This document shows positions 51,665 through 59,933 of a stretch of DNA of 64,000 nt, piece by piece. The notes beneath the pieces were generated by a model that saw nothing but the letters and a program-made list of their open reading frames with translations, was not told the DNA's origin and did not search any database. The stretch covers positions 62,001 to 126,000 of the forward strand of contig CAVSJA010000004.1 of the NCBI GenBank assembly GCA_963728145.1, in the 5' to 3' direction. The position numbers were made by a program, and so were the translations under genes. Source of the DNA: CAVSJA01 sp963728145 (lineage in GTDB: Bacteria > Bacteroidota > Bacteroidia > Chitinophagales > Chitinophagaceae). The first letter of the stretch is position 1; each line of letters opens with the position of its first letter.

Positions 51665-53125
51665 ATGAACATTATTACTAAAATAAAGAATTTGGGGATG
51701 AAAATCTACAAAGTTGTGGAAAATAAGCCCCAATCGTTTCGACGAAGTTTACGAATACTCTATGCGGCTTTTACCTTGTCGATCCTGATCCTTACTATCC
51801 TTTCGATTATTTTCATTTCCCAGCTCAATAGAGTTATCGAGTATAGTGATGCAGTGGATAAGACAAGTGGAATGCTTTACAAACTTGAAAAACTAGAATT
51901 AACAGTAAAAGACGCGGAAAGTAATCAGCGGGGTTATATGCTGACGAACAACCCCCGAATGATGGCAGAATATGAATTAAGAAGAGATGAAGTGAGGCCT
52001 CTCCTCGATACTATTTATCAATTATCGGATGCGGTAGTGAAGAGGAAGATCGACGAACTAGGGTCAATCATAGGCAGGCGCTTTGAGATCCTTCAATTAA
52101 ATCTTGAAAAGCACCTGAGCGGGGATACGTCTAACCTGACCGAAAGCCTTAACCTCGGTAAGATAGTAATGGAGGAAGCCAGCGGGAAAGTGCACGAGAT
52201 TGAAAAAAGTCAAAACGATCTCCTCGCAGAAGGATATGTTAGTAAAGCGAGGTATGAAGGAAATGCGCCATTATATTTCGCGATCATTATCCTTGTGGCG
52301 GGTATCATCAACCTTGTGTCCTTCTTTACTATACTCCATGAATTGAAACGAAGAAGAATATACCAGCAGGAATTAGAAAACAAGGTGATGGAGTTAAAAC
52401 AACACAGTGAAGAACTCGAGCAATTTGCTTTTGTCGCATCACATGATATGCAGGAGCCATTGAGAAAGATCCGGACTTTCAGCGACAGGCTCCTGGGAAA
52501 ATATAAATCAATTCTTGATGAAGAAGGACAGCTTGTTGTTGCACGGATAAATGATAATTCAATAAAACTTCATGAGATCATTGACGATATGGTTGGGTTT
52601 ACCAACCTTGTTCGCAACCCGGAGGAACTTACTTCAGTTGATGTTGGAATTGTATTGAATGAAGTAGAAGATGAATTCTCAAATGTTATAAAAGAAAAAA
52701 ACGCGTCAATTGAAGTTCAGCAAGCGGGAAATATCAACGGGTATCCTAGGCAAATCAATCTTCTTCTGAAAGCATTGATCGAGAACTCCATTAAATTTTC
52801 AAAACCGGGAAAACCGCCATTGATCAGGATTTCAGGTGAAGAAATCAATTCGAAGGATCTAAAGAATGGGAACATTTTACCTGGGGAGAGAAAATTCTGG
52901 CGAATCAAGGTTCAGGATAATGGAATCGGATTTGAAAATCAGTATTCCGAAAAAGTGTTCAAGCTTTTTCAGCGATTAAATAATGATGACACTGCTGGCA
53001 AAGGTATTGGCCTGGCTCTAGTAAGTCGGATCATGATCAATCACCATGGGTTTGCATCTGCAGAAAGTGAGCCGGGTGAAGGGATGATCGTGTATTTGCA
53101 TTTCCCTATCCGCGAAGAGTTATAG
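51665..53125 (+). CDS. CHASE3-domain sensor histidine kinase
   Basis: A 486-residue membrane kinase. Transmembrane helix 1 is at about residues 34-56 (FTLSILILTILSIIFISQL). A periplasmic CHASE3-like helical domain follows (LELTVKDAESNQRGYMLTNNP), then transmembrane helix 2 (LYFAIIILVAGIINLVSFFTIL), a coiled linker, HisKA with FVASHDMQEPLRKI and an HATPase (ENSIKFSKPGKPP, DNGIGFENQ, GKGIGLAL). It is divergent from rpoN, with 133 bases between start codons. Its HisKA closely resembles that of the multi-PAS kinase, suggesting they share partners. Confidence 0.92.
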   Translation: MNIITKIKNLGMKIYKVVENKPQSFRRSLRILYAAFTLSILILTILSIIFISQLNRVIEYSDAVDKTSGMLYKLEKLELTVKDAESNQRGYMLTNNPRMMAEYELRRDEVRPLLDTIYQLSDAVVKRKIDELGSIIGRRFEILQLNLEKHLSGDTSNLTESLNLGKIVMEEASGKVHEIEKSQNDLLAEGYVSKARYEGNAPLYFAIIILVAGIINLVSFFTILHELKRRRIYQQELENKVMELKQHSEELEQFAFVASHDMQEPLRKIRTFSDRLLGKYKSILDEEGQLVVARINDNSIKLHEIIDDMVGFTNLVRNPEELTSVDVGIVLNEVEDEFSNVIKEKNASIEVQQAGNINGYPRQINLLLKALIENSIKFSKPGKPPLIRISGEEINSKDLKNGNILPGERKFWRIKVQDNGIGFENQYSEKVFKLFQRLNNDDTAGKGIGLALVSRIMINHHGFASAESEPGEGMIVYLHFPIREEL

Positions 53126-53147
53126 AATTAGCGAATGAAAATAAAAA

Positions 53148-53172
53148 GGGCTGCCAAAAAAAGCAGCCCGTC
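53148..53172. terminator. hairpin after the CHASE3 kinase
   Basis: GGGCTGC-CAAAAAAA-GCAGCCC is a 7-bp GC-rich stem. Minus-strand reading places a T-run in the loop; no long T tract follows on the plus strand, so it may act mainly as a shared convergent stem. Confidence 0.65.
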
Positions 53173-53203
53173 TCCAAAACCCCAAAATCAACCTTTATTT
53201 AGT

Positions 53204-53371
53204 TTATTCAGTTCGTCTGAAAAATCCTCCAATTAAGGAGAGAAGGAACAGAACGATAAAAATGTAGAAGAGGATTTTCGCTATAGAAGCCGCTCCCGCT
53301 GCAACTCCTCCAAATCCAAAAATTGCTGCAATAATTGCTATCACCAGGAAGATTAATGTCCAACGTAACAT
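53204..53371 (-). CDS. DUF1328 small membrane protein
   Basis: A 55-residue protein, MLRWTLIFLVIAIIAAIFGFGG then a second hydrophobic helix, ending GGFFRRTE. This is the DUF1328/YtjA pattern of two helices with a glycine-rich turn. The family is linked to stress. It lies 24 bases after the 74-residue gene on the same strand. Confidence 0.88.
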   Translation of the reverse strand: MLRWTLIFLVIAIIAAIFGFGGVAAGAASIAKILFYIFIVLFLLSLIGGFFRRTE

Positions 53372-53395
53372 AAGTTTGTTTTTTAAGGTTAAGTA

Positions 53396-53620
53396 TTAAA
53401 AACAATCATCGTCTTTGCCGCGGATATACTCCTTTGGCTGGGGAGGCATCTTCCAATTCTTAAAAGGATCCGGATTCTTATCGGATTTTTCTTGTCTTTT
53501 TATTTTCTCCTCGGTCCTTTTAATTATTCTGTCGTTTATAAGATCATCTACATGCCTTACCACTTTTAAGTTTGGCCTACCCCCACTTATCCATGGTTTT
53601 TTTAATCCTGTTGCTTCCAT
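53396..53620 (-). CDS. hypothetical protein, 74 residues
   Basis: A hydrophilic basic protein beginning MEATGLKKPWISGGRPNLKV and ending PKEYIRGKDDDCF. A Lys/Glu-rich helix (RIIKRTEEKIKRQEKSDKN) lies in the middle. No family is recognised. It probably heads an operon with DUF1328. Three phased TGCCTT repeats, one forming a full promoter motif, precede it. Confidence 0.7.
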   Translation of the reverse strand: MEATGLKKPWISGGRPNLKVVRHVDDLINDRIIKRTEEKIKRQEKSDKNPDPFKNWKMPPQPKEYIRGKDDDCF

Positions 53621-53635
53621 AAGATTTGTTCCTTG

Positions 53636-53686
53636 TGCCTTGATAATTTAAAATCTTATGCCTTGATAAAAACTGGATTATGCCTT
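53636..53686 (-). promoter_or_regulatory. GGCAYA-N4-TTTA motif within three phased repeats
   Basis: On the minus strand, AAGGCA occurs three times, at spacings of 23 and 22 bases (plus-strand TGCCTT at 53636, 53659 and 53681). The middle copy completes the motif, AAGGCATAAGATTTTA (53649-53664), 28 bases before the ATG. The outer two lack the TTTA half and could be extra regulator sites or a duplication. Confidence 0.55.
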
Positions 53687-53715
53687 AAAAAAAGAACTTT
53701 TCTGCCCAATTAGTT

Positions 53716-54606
53716 CTACAATTTATTGGGCTTCCACAGATTTTCTATGGAATAAATACTGCTTCTCGCAGTTACATACAAAACCATGTAGTCTCTTCCT
53801 CCCCAGCAAAGATTTGAGGGGACCTCGTCCAGGGTTATTGAGGCTATGTGCTCACCAGAAGAAGAAAGGATAACTATCCCTTCATGGGTTGCGAGGTATA
53901 GATTGTCATGGAAATCGCAAAGTATCCCATCCGCATTCCTATGTACGAATATTTCCTGGTCAAGGATCTGTCCATCCCTTGAAATGCGAAACTGCCAAAG
54001 CTCTGGTTCATCCGGATGGTTACTGCTCACAAACAGGCGCTTTTCTTCCTTTGACAAACAAACGCCATTAGGGTAACGGAGATGGGTACTCAATAACCTA
54101 ACTGTTCCTTCACTGTACAGATAAACTCCTGCGTGTGGTTGAAATGCCGAGCTATTCAATACCTGTCCTTTCAATCCATAGGGCGGATCGGTGAAAAAAA
54201 TAGTTCCGTCAGACCGTACGATCAGGTCATTCGGACTATTGAAGGGTTTGCCATCATATTCATTAGCAAGTATGGCGATATGCCCATACCTATCTAATGA
54301 AGCGATCGCATGATTACCGTGTTGGCAAATGAGGATATTACCTTCCAGGTCCATTGCAATTGCATTTGAACCTATCTGGTCTGACAGTAAACTGGTATCA
54401 GAAAAAACTGTCCCACTATTTTCCAGGAAAACCTGCACTTTCCCTGAAGAAAGCTTGTAGATCTTGTTGGCCGGAATATCACTGAATAGCAAATATCCAT
54501 CGGGGTGCCAGCACGGGCCTTCCGTAAATTCAAAACCAGTTGCGATCTTCTGAACTATGCATTCATCAACCGCGATGGTTTCTTTGGCTATGGAGTGGAA
54601 TGCCAT
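53716..54606 (-). CDS. SMP-30/gluconolactonase-like protein
   Basis: A 296-residue six-bladed beta-propeller lactonase. It has EFTEGPCWHPDGYLLFSDIPANKIY (residues 25-49), the catalytic-site SPNDLIVRSDGTIFFTDPPYGLKG block near 122, and GVCLSKEEKRLFVSSNHPDE near 180. Conserved Glu, Asn and Asp ligands for a divalent metal are visible. It hydrolyses sugar lactones; the exact substrate is unknown. No signal peptide is present. It lies downstream of the amylase gene on the same strand, with a repeat array between. Confidence 0.88.
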   Translation of the reverse strand: MAFHSIAKETIAVDECIVQKIATGFEFTEGPCWHPDGYLLFSDIPANKIYKLSSGKVQVFLENSGTVFSDTSLLSDQIGSNAIAMDLEGNILICQHGNHAIASLDRYGHIAILANEYDGKPFNSPNDLIVRSDGTIFFTDPPYGLKGQVLNSSAFQPHAGVYLYSEGTVRLLSTHLRYPNGVCLSKEEKRLFVSSNHPDEPELWQFRISRDGQILDQEIFVHRNADGILCDFHDNLYLATHEGIVILSSSGEHIASITLDEVPSNLCWGGRDYMVLYVTARSSIYSIENLWKPNKL

Positions 54607-54612
54607 TTTTTT

Positions 54613-54712
54613 TTGGTTTACTGGTTGGTTAATTGGTTAATTGGTTAGCTGGTTGTTTAGGTTACTTGCAACACCCCTAATCAACCAATTAACCAATCAA
54701 CCAGTCAACCTA
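54613..54712. repeat. inverted GGTTGATTG/GGTTAATTG arms
   Basis: The left arm is about 54613-54656 (GGTTTACTGGTTGGTTAATT and further). The right arm is about 54678-54711 (AATCAACCAATTAACCAATC). The TGA stop of the alpha-amylase (54705-54707 on the minus strand) is part of the right arm. Confidence 0.82.
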
Positions 54713-56192
54713 AAATAAGTCGTCTCGCTTCCTGCAATATCCATACAGAAACCGAGCCACCATTTACCTTAAATTCACCGAATCCATTCTCATCAATCCT
54801 GATTTTTTCTATGCGATTTCCAGTGATGTCTATGAATATTTTTTTTGCAAATTTTTTACCGACTTCCATCACTTTGTTTCCTTCTGTTCCATTGGTAAGA
54901 ATTACAGCTAAACCCGAATGTTTTTTTTCATCAATGCCTTCTCTTGTCCATCCTATCGTATTTCCATGGTCGAAATAATCTCTTTGCAATCCATAGGCAA
55001 GATGTTTTCTTGCTTTAATCATGTTTTCTATCGCTGGCACCTGGTGTAATTCAATTGGAATTCCTCTTCCATCCTGGGCCACGTCATATTTTGCTCCAAA
55101 CAAATTCACATAAAAAACGCAGGGTATGGCATGTTCCCGCAACAAAATCATAGAATAAGCCAGGGGCTTAAACCAAAAATCAACAAAGGACTCCAAAGAC
55201 TGAAAAGGTTCGGAATCATGATTGTCTACAAAAGTTACGCTCGACATAGACCTTACAGCAGTGAGCGTATTTTCAAATATTTTTCTAAGATCATAATCAT
55301 TTCTTCCATAAGAAGCGTCATAAAAATTATAATGCAGCGGTGCGTCGAATAATTGTGTTTTGTCTGCTACCCGGTCAATATAAGCAACAAGTTTTCCCGG
55401 ATCTCTTTGCCAATACTCTGAAACAGTGAAAAAATCTTTCTTAAAATAGTCCCTCATAAAGTCCAGCCATTCTTTCACGAATTCGGGTGTCATATGTTTA
55501 ACAGCATCCAGGCGAAAGCCATCCACCCCGGTTGTTTCAACATACCAACGGCCCCAGTATTTTAATTCATCACGGACATGAGGATTACGGAATTCAGTGT
55601 CAGCTCCCATCAGGAAATCAAAATTGCCATATTCATCTTCGATCACATCATCCCAATTATTACCATGTCCGTTCAGGATGCGGTAGATCTTATCATCCTG
55701 GCTGAAGCCAGTGAAACTGTGATAATCCCAAATAAAATTGGAGTACTTACCCTGTCTTCCGGGGAAAGTAAATTTTGTAAATGCATTGAAATCGGTGGGT
55801 TCGCCTACGGGTTCATTCCGGTTATAAAAGTCAACCATCTGTACTTTGATCAATTCCGTTTCATCCGCGCCGGTTCTGTGATTGAGTACAACGTCGGCTA
55901 AAACCTGGATACCATGCTTTTGAAGTTCCTTGATGCAATTGATGTATTCCTGTTTTGTTCCATATTTTGTTCTTACCGTTCCTTTCTGATCAAATTCCCC
56001 AAGGTCAAAAAGATCATAGACCGCATAACCCGGTTCTTCCGCGCCCCATGCAGATTTGTAAGCCGGCGGCAGCCATACATGCGTGATACCAAGTTTTGAA
56101 AGTCTTTTCGCCTCACTTGCGCAATGATTCCACAAGCTGCCATCGGAGGGATAATACCAATGGAAAAATTGAAGTAATGTTGGATTGGTCAT
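54705..56192 (-). CDS. cytoplasmic alpha-amylase, GH13
   Basis: A 495-residue GH13 alpha-amylase of the cytoplasmic AmyA type, starting MTNPTLLQFFHWYYPSDGS. Motif I is DVVLNHRTGADE. Motif II, GFRLDAVKHM, carries the nucleophile Asp; motif III, FTVSEYW, the acid/base Glu; motif IV is FVDNHDSEP. It lacks a signal peptide, so it degrades internal maltodextrin or glycogen. I use ATG 56192 because upstream ORF codons read the VNPVNPVN repeat array and the ATG at 56207 overlaps the promoter motif. Its last residues, LILG plus stop, are encoded by the downstream repeat array. Confidence 0.93.
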   Translation of the reverse strand: MTNPTLLQFFHWYYPSDGSLWNHCASEAKRLSKLGITHVWLPPAYKSAWGAEEPGYAVYDLFDLGEFDQKGTVRTKYGTKQEYINCIKELQKHGIQVLADVVLNHRTGADETELIKVQMVDFYNRNEPVGEPTDFNAFTKFTFPGRQGKYSNFIWDYHSFTGFSQDDKIYRILNGHGNNWDDVIEDEYGNFDFLMGADTEFRNPHVRDELKYWGRWYVETTGVDGFRLDAVKHMTPEFVKEWLDFMRDYFKKDFFTVSEYWQRDPGKLVAYIDRVADKTQLFDAPLHYNFYDASYGRNDYDLRKIFENTLTAVRSMSSVTFVDNHDSEPFQSLESFVDFWFKPLAYSMILLREHAIPCVFYVNLFGAKYDVAQDGRGIPIELHQVPAIENMIKARKHLAYGLQRDYFDHGNTIGWTREGIDEKKHSGLAVILTNGTEGNKVMEVGKKFAKKIFIDITGNRIEKIRIDENGFGEFKVNGGSVSVWILQEARRLILG

Positions 56193-56206
56193 TGATTTTG
56201 AGACCA

Positions 56207-56222
56207 TAAAATTTTGGGCCAC
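56207..56222 (-). promoter_or_regulatory. GGCAYA-N4-TTTA-like motif before alpha-amylase
   Basis: The minus strand reads GTGGCCCAAAATTTTA, 14 bases before the ATG at 56192. It is joined to the nonamer array by the sequence CCTAACCCAC, as at 59400. Confidence 0.4.
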
Positions 56223-56228
56223 GTGGGT

Positions 56229-56313
56229 TAGGTTGACAGGGTTGACAGGGTTGACAGGGTTGACACGTTCCAAACTGTTGTCAACCTTGTCAACCCTGTC
56301 AACCTTTTCAACC
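56229..56313. repeat. inverted GGTTGACAG nonamer arms
   Basis: The left arm, 56230-56265, has four GGTTGACAG units. The right arm, about 56279-56312, has inverse units (TGTCAACCC). About 13 bases separate them. The stop codon of the frameshifted oxidoreductase (56308-56310) is inside the right arm. Confidence 0.88.
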
Positions 56314-57307
56314 TAGAACTTCGGACTCATACCTCACATGAATCTGACCTCTCACCTCGTCCATAATTCCAATCAGATCGAGGCTGGTATTGTGGCAAAA
56401 AGTATTGCTATAAATTTGACCATCACTAACACATCGGAAAACTTCTTCGGCCTCAAAATGAAGTCCTCGTCCTTCCCATTTACACAGGTATTCGACCGCT
56501 CCTTTGTCATAGAGTTGTAACTGGATTGCTGCTGGTTTTTCATTCCAGGGTTTCATGATCTTTAATAAAACCCTTATCTCCGTATATCGTTGCTGTAAGA
56601 TCAGTTTGCTCCACAAGAGATGATTCAAGAACTGCATATTGACCACCCGGATAATGAAATAGAATTGCACAGGCTTCATCAATTCCTTTGCGGGACAATT
56701 TGCCAAACGCCTTGATCTTTTCCGGTTTACCCAATAACAAAAAGCTTAGGTAGATAGGATAAATCCCCAAATCAAGTAATGATCCTCCTCCCAGTTCAGG
56801 ATTGAAAAATCGGTTCTCTTCATTTTGCGGTGCAACATAACTCATGTTCGCTCTTACAGAAATAAGATTTCCGATCACATCTTGCTGAACCAGGTTGATC
56901 ACCCGCATAATACTCGGCAGAAACCGGATCCACATTCCTTCCATCAGGAAAGTATCGTTGGCAATCGAGGCATTGATCATTTCCCTTACCTGTTCTGAAT
57001 TTATGGCCAGCGGCTTTTCACAAAGAACAGGAATAGAATTATTAAGGCACAAAAGGGTATGATCGTGATGAAATGTATGTGGCGAAGCGATATAGACGGC
57101 ATCCAGTCCTTCAGTATTAATGAACTGCTCAGGGTCATCAAAGTAATTATGGATATTGAATTCCCTTGCAAATTCATGGGCTCCTCTCAGTTCGTGTGAG
57201 AGAACTGCACATACTTTATGCGGATATGATTTTATCAGGCTAAGGTCCTTTGCAAAATCCCTCGCAATCTTTCCCGGTCCTATTACTCCCCAATTAAACG
57301 CATTCAT
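56308..57307 (-). pseudogene. Gfo/Idh/MocA oxidoreductase, frameshifted
   Basis: Two frames together encode one NAD(P)-dependent sugar oxidoreductase of about 330 residues. The first (57307 to 56540) gives the Rossmann fold FNWGVIGPGKIARDFA, the CEKPLA motif near residue 95, and GGGSLLDLGIYPIYL near 173, then stops after IKDHETLE. The second continues in another frame from about 56555 with MKPWNEKPAAIQLQLYDKGAVEY to 56308. Removing one A from the AAA at about 56562-56564 restores GFIKIMKPWNEKPAA, the usual family junction. It is either a true inactivating mutation or an assembly error. Its last codons lie in a nonamer array. A moderate motif, TTGGAACGATATTTTA on the minus strand, lies at 57330-57345. 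Confidence 0.82.
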
Positions 57308-57401
57308 TAAAGCCTTTTAGCAAAGTTGATAAAATATCGTTCCAACTTTATACTCTGCCCATGTGGAATTGATTCTACATTAAAATTTTGGCAACAATAG
57401 A

Positions 57402-57417
57402 TTGGTATTAAAATTTA
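57402..57417 (+). promoter_or_regulatory. GGCAYA-N4-TTTA-like motif before the SDR gene
   Basis: TTGGTATTAAAATTTA lies 24 bases before the ATG at 57442. It shares the divergent gap with the weaker motif of the frameshifted oxidoreductase. Confidence 0.4.
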
Positions 57418-57441
57418 TTCCTTTCAAATAAAAATAAAATC

Positions 57442-58311
57442 ATGCAGAAGAGTAATCCAAAAAAAAACTTGAGGAAGCCGCAAAAGCAATCAAGACCTGG
57501 TATTGAAAGAAGAATGCATCCACAGCCGGTTGTCGACAATCCATATGTGATTGGTTCAGGAAAATTACGGGGCAAAATTGCTTTTATTACTGGAGGGGAC
57601 AGCGGCATTGGAAAGGCAGTAGCCATTTTATTTGCAAAGGAAGGAGCGGACATTGCCATTTCTTACCTGAATGAGCATGTTGACGCAAAGGATACCCGCC
57701 AGATTATTGAAACGATGTATGGAAGAAAATGTTTATTGATACCGGGAGATGTGAGCCGGGAAAAGCATTGTATAAATGCAGTGAAACGGGTAAAAAAAGA
57801 ATATGGAAGAATTGACATCCTGGTAAATAACGCAGCTATCCATTACGAAAATAAATCCCTCACTGAACTGAGTACAAAAGAATTAATGAATACTTTTTCT
57901 ACTAACCTGTTTTCCCAGTTTTGGATCACAAAAGCTGCTTTGCCATATATGAAAAAAGGAAGCAGTATCATTAACTCGTCTTCGGTTACTGCTTACCGCG
58001 GCAGTGCAGGCCTGATCGATTATGCTTCCACTAAAGGCGCTATTGTCTCATTTACCCGAAGCCTTTCGGCCAACCTGGCCGAAAAAGGGATTCGCGTGAA
58101 TGGTGTCGCACCCGGCCCGATATGGACGCCGTTGATCGTTTCGAGTTTCAAACCGAAAAAGGTAGCCACTCATGGAAGTGATGTACCCATGAAACGGGCA
58201 GGAGAACCTGTTGAAATTGCCCCGAGTTATTTGTTTTTGGCGTGTAGTGATTCAAGTTATGTGACTGGACAGTTTCTGCATCCGAATGGTGGGGAGATTG
58301 TGAATGGATGA
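57442..58311 (+). CDS. SDR-family oxidoreductase (YghA/general-stress type)
   Basis: A 289-residue short-chain dehydrogenase with a 35-residue basic N-terminal extension (RKPQKQSRPGIERRMHPQP). The cofactor motif is TGGDSGIGKA near residue 51, with NNAA and catalytic Tyr/Lys in YASTKGA. The MHPQPV region and the C-terminal TGQFLHPNGGEIVNG are typical of the YghA/GsiB-neighbour group found with stress genes. The substrate is unknown. Its TGA stop is immediately followed by a GCAATAG array. Confidence 0.88.
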   Translation: MQKSNPKKNLRKPQKQSRPGIERRMHPQPVVDNPYVIGSGKLRGKIAFITGGDSGIGKAVAILFAKEGADIAISYLNEHVDAKDTRQIIETMYGRKCLLIPGDVSREKHCINAVKRVKKEYGRIDILVNNAAIHYENKSLTELSTKELMNTFSTNLFSQFWITKAALPYMKKGSSIINSSSVTAYRGSAGLIDYASTKGAIVSFTRSLSANLAEKGIRVNGVAPGPIWTPLIVSSFKPKKVATHGSDVPMKRAGEPVEIAPSYLFLACSDSSYVTGQFLHPNGGEIVNG

Positions 58312-58429
58312 GCAATAGGCAATAGACAATAGGCAATAGGCAATAGGCAAAAGGCAATCTGTTATATACAAGAAAGCAATGGGCTACCTGCAAACTCACG
58401 GGTTGCCCATTGCCTATTGCCTATTGCTA
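58312..58429. repeat. inverted GCAATAG heptamer arms
   Basis: The left arm, 58312-58359, has about six GCAATAG/ACAATAG units starting at the SDR stop codon. The right arm, about 58403-58428, has inverse units and ends in the TAG stop of the convergent OmpA-family gene. About 44 unique bases lie between. Confidence 0.88.
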
Positions 58430-59092
58430 ATTATTTCCCTCTGTTTGGCGCTTCGCATCTTCAATCATCTTTTCATTCGCATAAATAGCGAATTCAACTC
58501 TTCTGTTCTGCGCCATGTTCTCATCATTACTATTGGGGTATTTCGGTTGACCTTCTCCGTACCATGCAGTTTTGATCCGTTGGTCACGGATATTTTTTTG
58601 GCGCAGGAAACTTGCAACCGACTTCGCGCGTCTTTCTGATAATTTTCTGTTGTGTGCATCAGTTCCGGAAGCATCTGTATGTCCTTCCACCAGGATATAG
58701 GTATCAGGATACTTATTTAAAATGGCGGTTAAGTCAGTTAATTTCTTTTCAGAATCATCGGTAAGCGTTGACTTGTCAATATCGAAGAGAACGCCTGAGT
58801 CGAATGTTACATTGATACCTTCTCCAACTCTTTCAACTTTTGCTCCGGGAATCTTACTGATTTCCTCTGCCTGTTTATCCATATTTCTTCCAATAAGTCC
58901 ACCGGCAACACCACCAACGGTTGCGCCGATGATTGCCCCAAGGGCTGTGTTACCCGCAGCTTTACCAATGCCCGCGCCAACTGCGCCACCAGCACCTGCT
59001 CCGATCAAAACCCCTTTCTGGGCTTTGTTCATGTTCTTACATCCTGTTCCCAATAAAACAATCGTAGCGATCCAAAGAGTTATCTTTTTCAT
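58427..59092 (-). CDS. OmpA-family lipoprotein with glycine zipper
   Basis: A 221-residue lipoprotein; the lipobox is LGTGC, Cys18. Residues 28-70 are a glycine-zipper region (GVLIGAGAGGAVGAGIGKAAG and GATVGGVAGGLIGRN). Residues about 100-215 are an OmpA C-terminal peptidoglycan-binding domain, with ILVEGHTDASGTDAHNRKLSERRAKSV and TAWYGEGQPKYPNSN. It is YiaD-like and anchors the outer membrane to peptidoglycan. It lies 33 bases after the 83-residue gene and probably shares its promoter. Confidence 0.92.
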   Translation of the reverse strand: MKKITLWIATIVLLGTGCKNMNKAQKGVLIGAGAGGAVGAGIGKAAGNTALGAIIGATVGGVAGGLIGRNMDKQAEEISKIPGAKVERVGEGINVTFDSGVLFDIDKSTLTDDSEKKLTDLTAILNKYPDTYILVEGHTDASGTDAHNRKLSERRAKSVASFLRQKNIRDQRIKTAWYGEGQPKYPNSNDENMAQNRRVEFAIYANEKMIEDAKRQTEGNN

Positions 59093-59125
59093 TGTACAGA
59101 TTTTTAGAATTAAGAAAATTTGTTT

Positions 59126-59377
59126 TTAATCCATCGCTGGAATTTTTTCACCTATTTCTCCATCCCTGTCCTGGAGATTTGTTTTTGTATCAGATGAATC
59201 TTTCTCACCTGAAAGTTCAGTTTGTTCGTTTACTATTTTTTTCTGTTTCTCTTCATTTACTAATGGTTGTTCCTGTAGGGTTTCATCTGTTTCATGGCGT
59301 TCGGGGGCATATTTAGATTCATTGCTCCCCGAACCTGGTTTTTCGGGTTTTTGTTTCCCTTTCGGTCCCTTGTTCAT
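59126..59377 (-). CDS. disordered acidic protein, 83 residues
   Basis: A hydrophilic low-complexity protein beginning MNKGPKGKQKPEKPGSGSNE and rich in Glu, Lys, Asp and Thr. It has no hydrophobic segment and no recognised family. Composition is similar to the Gln/Asn-rich protein at 34659, so both may be hydrophilin-like. It is transcribed 22 bases after a promoter motif and ahead of OmpA. Confidence 0.68.
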   Translation of the reverse strand: MNKGPKGKQKPEKPGSGSNESKYAPERHETDETLQEQPLVNEEKQKKIVNEQTELSGEKDSSDTKTNLQDRDGEIGEKIPAMD

Positions 59378-59399
59378 ATAAAATGTTTTTCCTTTTCCT

Positions 59400-59415
59400 T
59401 AAAACAAGATGCCAC
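59400..59415 (-). promoter_or_regulatory. GGCAYA-N4-TTTA motif before the 83-residue gene and OmpA
   Basis: The minus strand reads GTGGCATCTTGTTTTA. Directly upstream is CCTAACCCCAC, then the nonamer array, the same order as before alpha-amylase. Confidence 0.5.
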
Positions 59416-59419
59416 GTGG

Positions 59420-59583
59420 GGTTAGGTTGATAGGGTTGATAAGGTTGACAGGGTTGACAAGGATTGATCACTATGTTAAGACACACTGCTTTGGCTACTC
59501 GTCAAATAACCCTTTTCAATTTGTTAACCTTGTCAACCCTGTCAACTTTGTCAACCTTGTCAACCTCATCCAACCAACCAACC
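59420..59583. repeat. inverted GGTTGACAG nonamer arms in a divergent gap
   Basis: The left arm, about 59422-59462, has GGTTGATAG, GGTTGATAA, GGTTGACAG and GGTTGACAA. The right arm, about 59524-59582, has inverse units ending in CCAACCAACC. About 60 unique bases lie between. It sits between divergent promoters, so it cannot be a simple terminator pair here. Confidence 0.85.
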
Positions 59584-59614
59584 TCAAAACGGGGAACTAG
59601 CTCTACAAAGAAAA

Positions 59615-59630
59615 ACGGCCCGTGATTTTC
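59615..59630 (+). promoter_or_regulatory. GGCAYA-N4-TTTA-like motif before the 69-residue gene
   Basis: ACGGCCCGTGATTTTC has the GG-N8-TTTC layout, 32 bases before ATG 59663. This is a weak match. Confidence 0.35.
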
Positions 59631-59662
59631 TCTTATATCGTTTTCCAATTAAAATGACTTAT

Positions 59663-59872
59663 ATGAAATCTTTGAAATCTTTTGTTAGTCACGTTTCTTT
59701 TCTGATCATGTTAACCCTGATGAACTTAACCGTTTTAGCGCAGGATAAGGATGTTGACATCAATATTGGCGTTAAGAAAGAGAGTCAATGGTATGCACAA
59801 CCATGGGTTTGGATTGTGGGAGGAGCCGTGTTTATTTTATTACTCGTAGCCTTGTTGCGCAAGAAGGAGTAA
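59663..59872 (+). CDS. small exported membrane protein, 69 residues
   Basis: It has a signal peptide (MKSLKSFVSHVSFLIMLTLMNLTVLAQ), then a short periplasmic segment, DKDVDINIGVKKESQWYAQP. One transmembrane helix, WVWIVGGAVFILLLVALL, and a basic end, RKKE, follow. An alternative ATG at 59654 adds three residues. No family is recognised. A terminator follows at 59895. Confidence 0.72.
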   Translation: MKSLKSFVSHVSFLIMLTLMNLTVLAQDKDVDINIGVKKESQWYAQPWVWIVGGAVFILLLVALLRKKE

Positions 59873-59894
59873 CCGTCTAAAATTTCTTACATTG

Positions 59895-59930
59895 GGGCTG
59901 TTTAAAATGAACAGCCCTTAATTTTATTGC
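59895..59930 (+). terminator. terminator between the 69-residue gene and response regulator
   Basis: GGGCTGTT-TAAAATG-AACAGCCC is an 8-bp stem followed by TTAATTTTATT. It ends 18 bases before the response regulator start. Confidence 0.75.
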
Positions 59931-59933
59931 AGA

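Noticed and set aside
51532..51672. Longer rpoN start overlapping the divergent kinase
   Set aside because: The 47 extra residues do not resemble sigma-54 region I, and the Gln/Leu-rich start is at 51531.
56193..56273. Longer alpha-amylase start reading MERVNPVNPVN
   Set aside because: These codons come from the GGTTGACAG array. The enzyme family starts at MTNPTLLQ, and the promoter motif lies in the extension.
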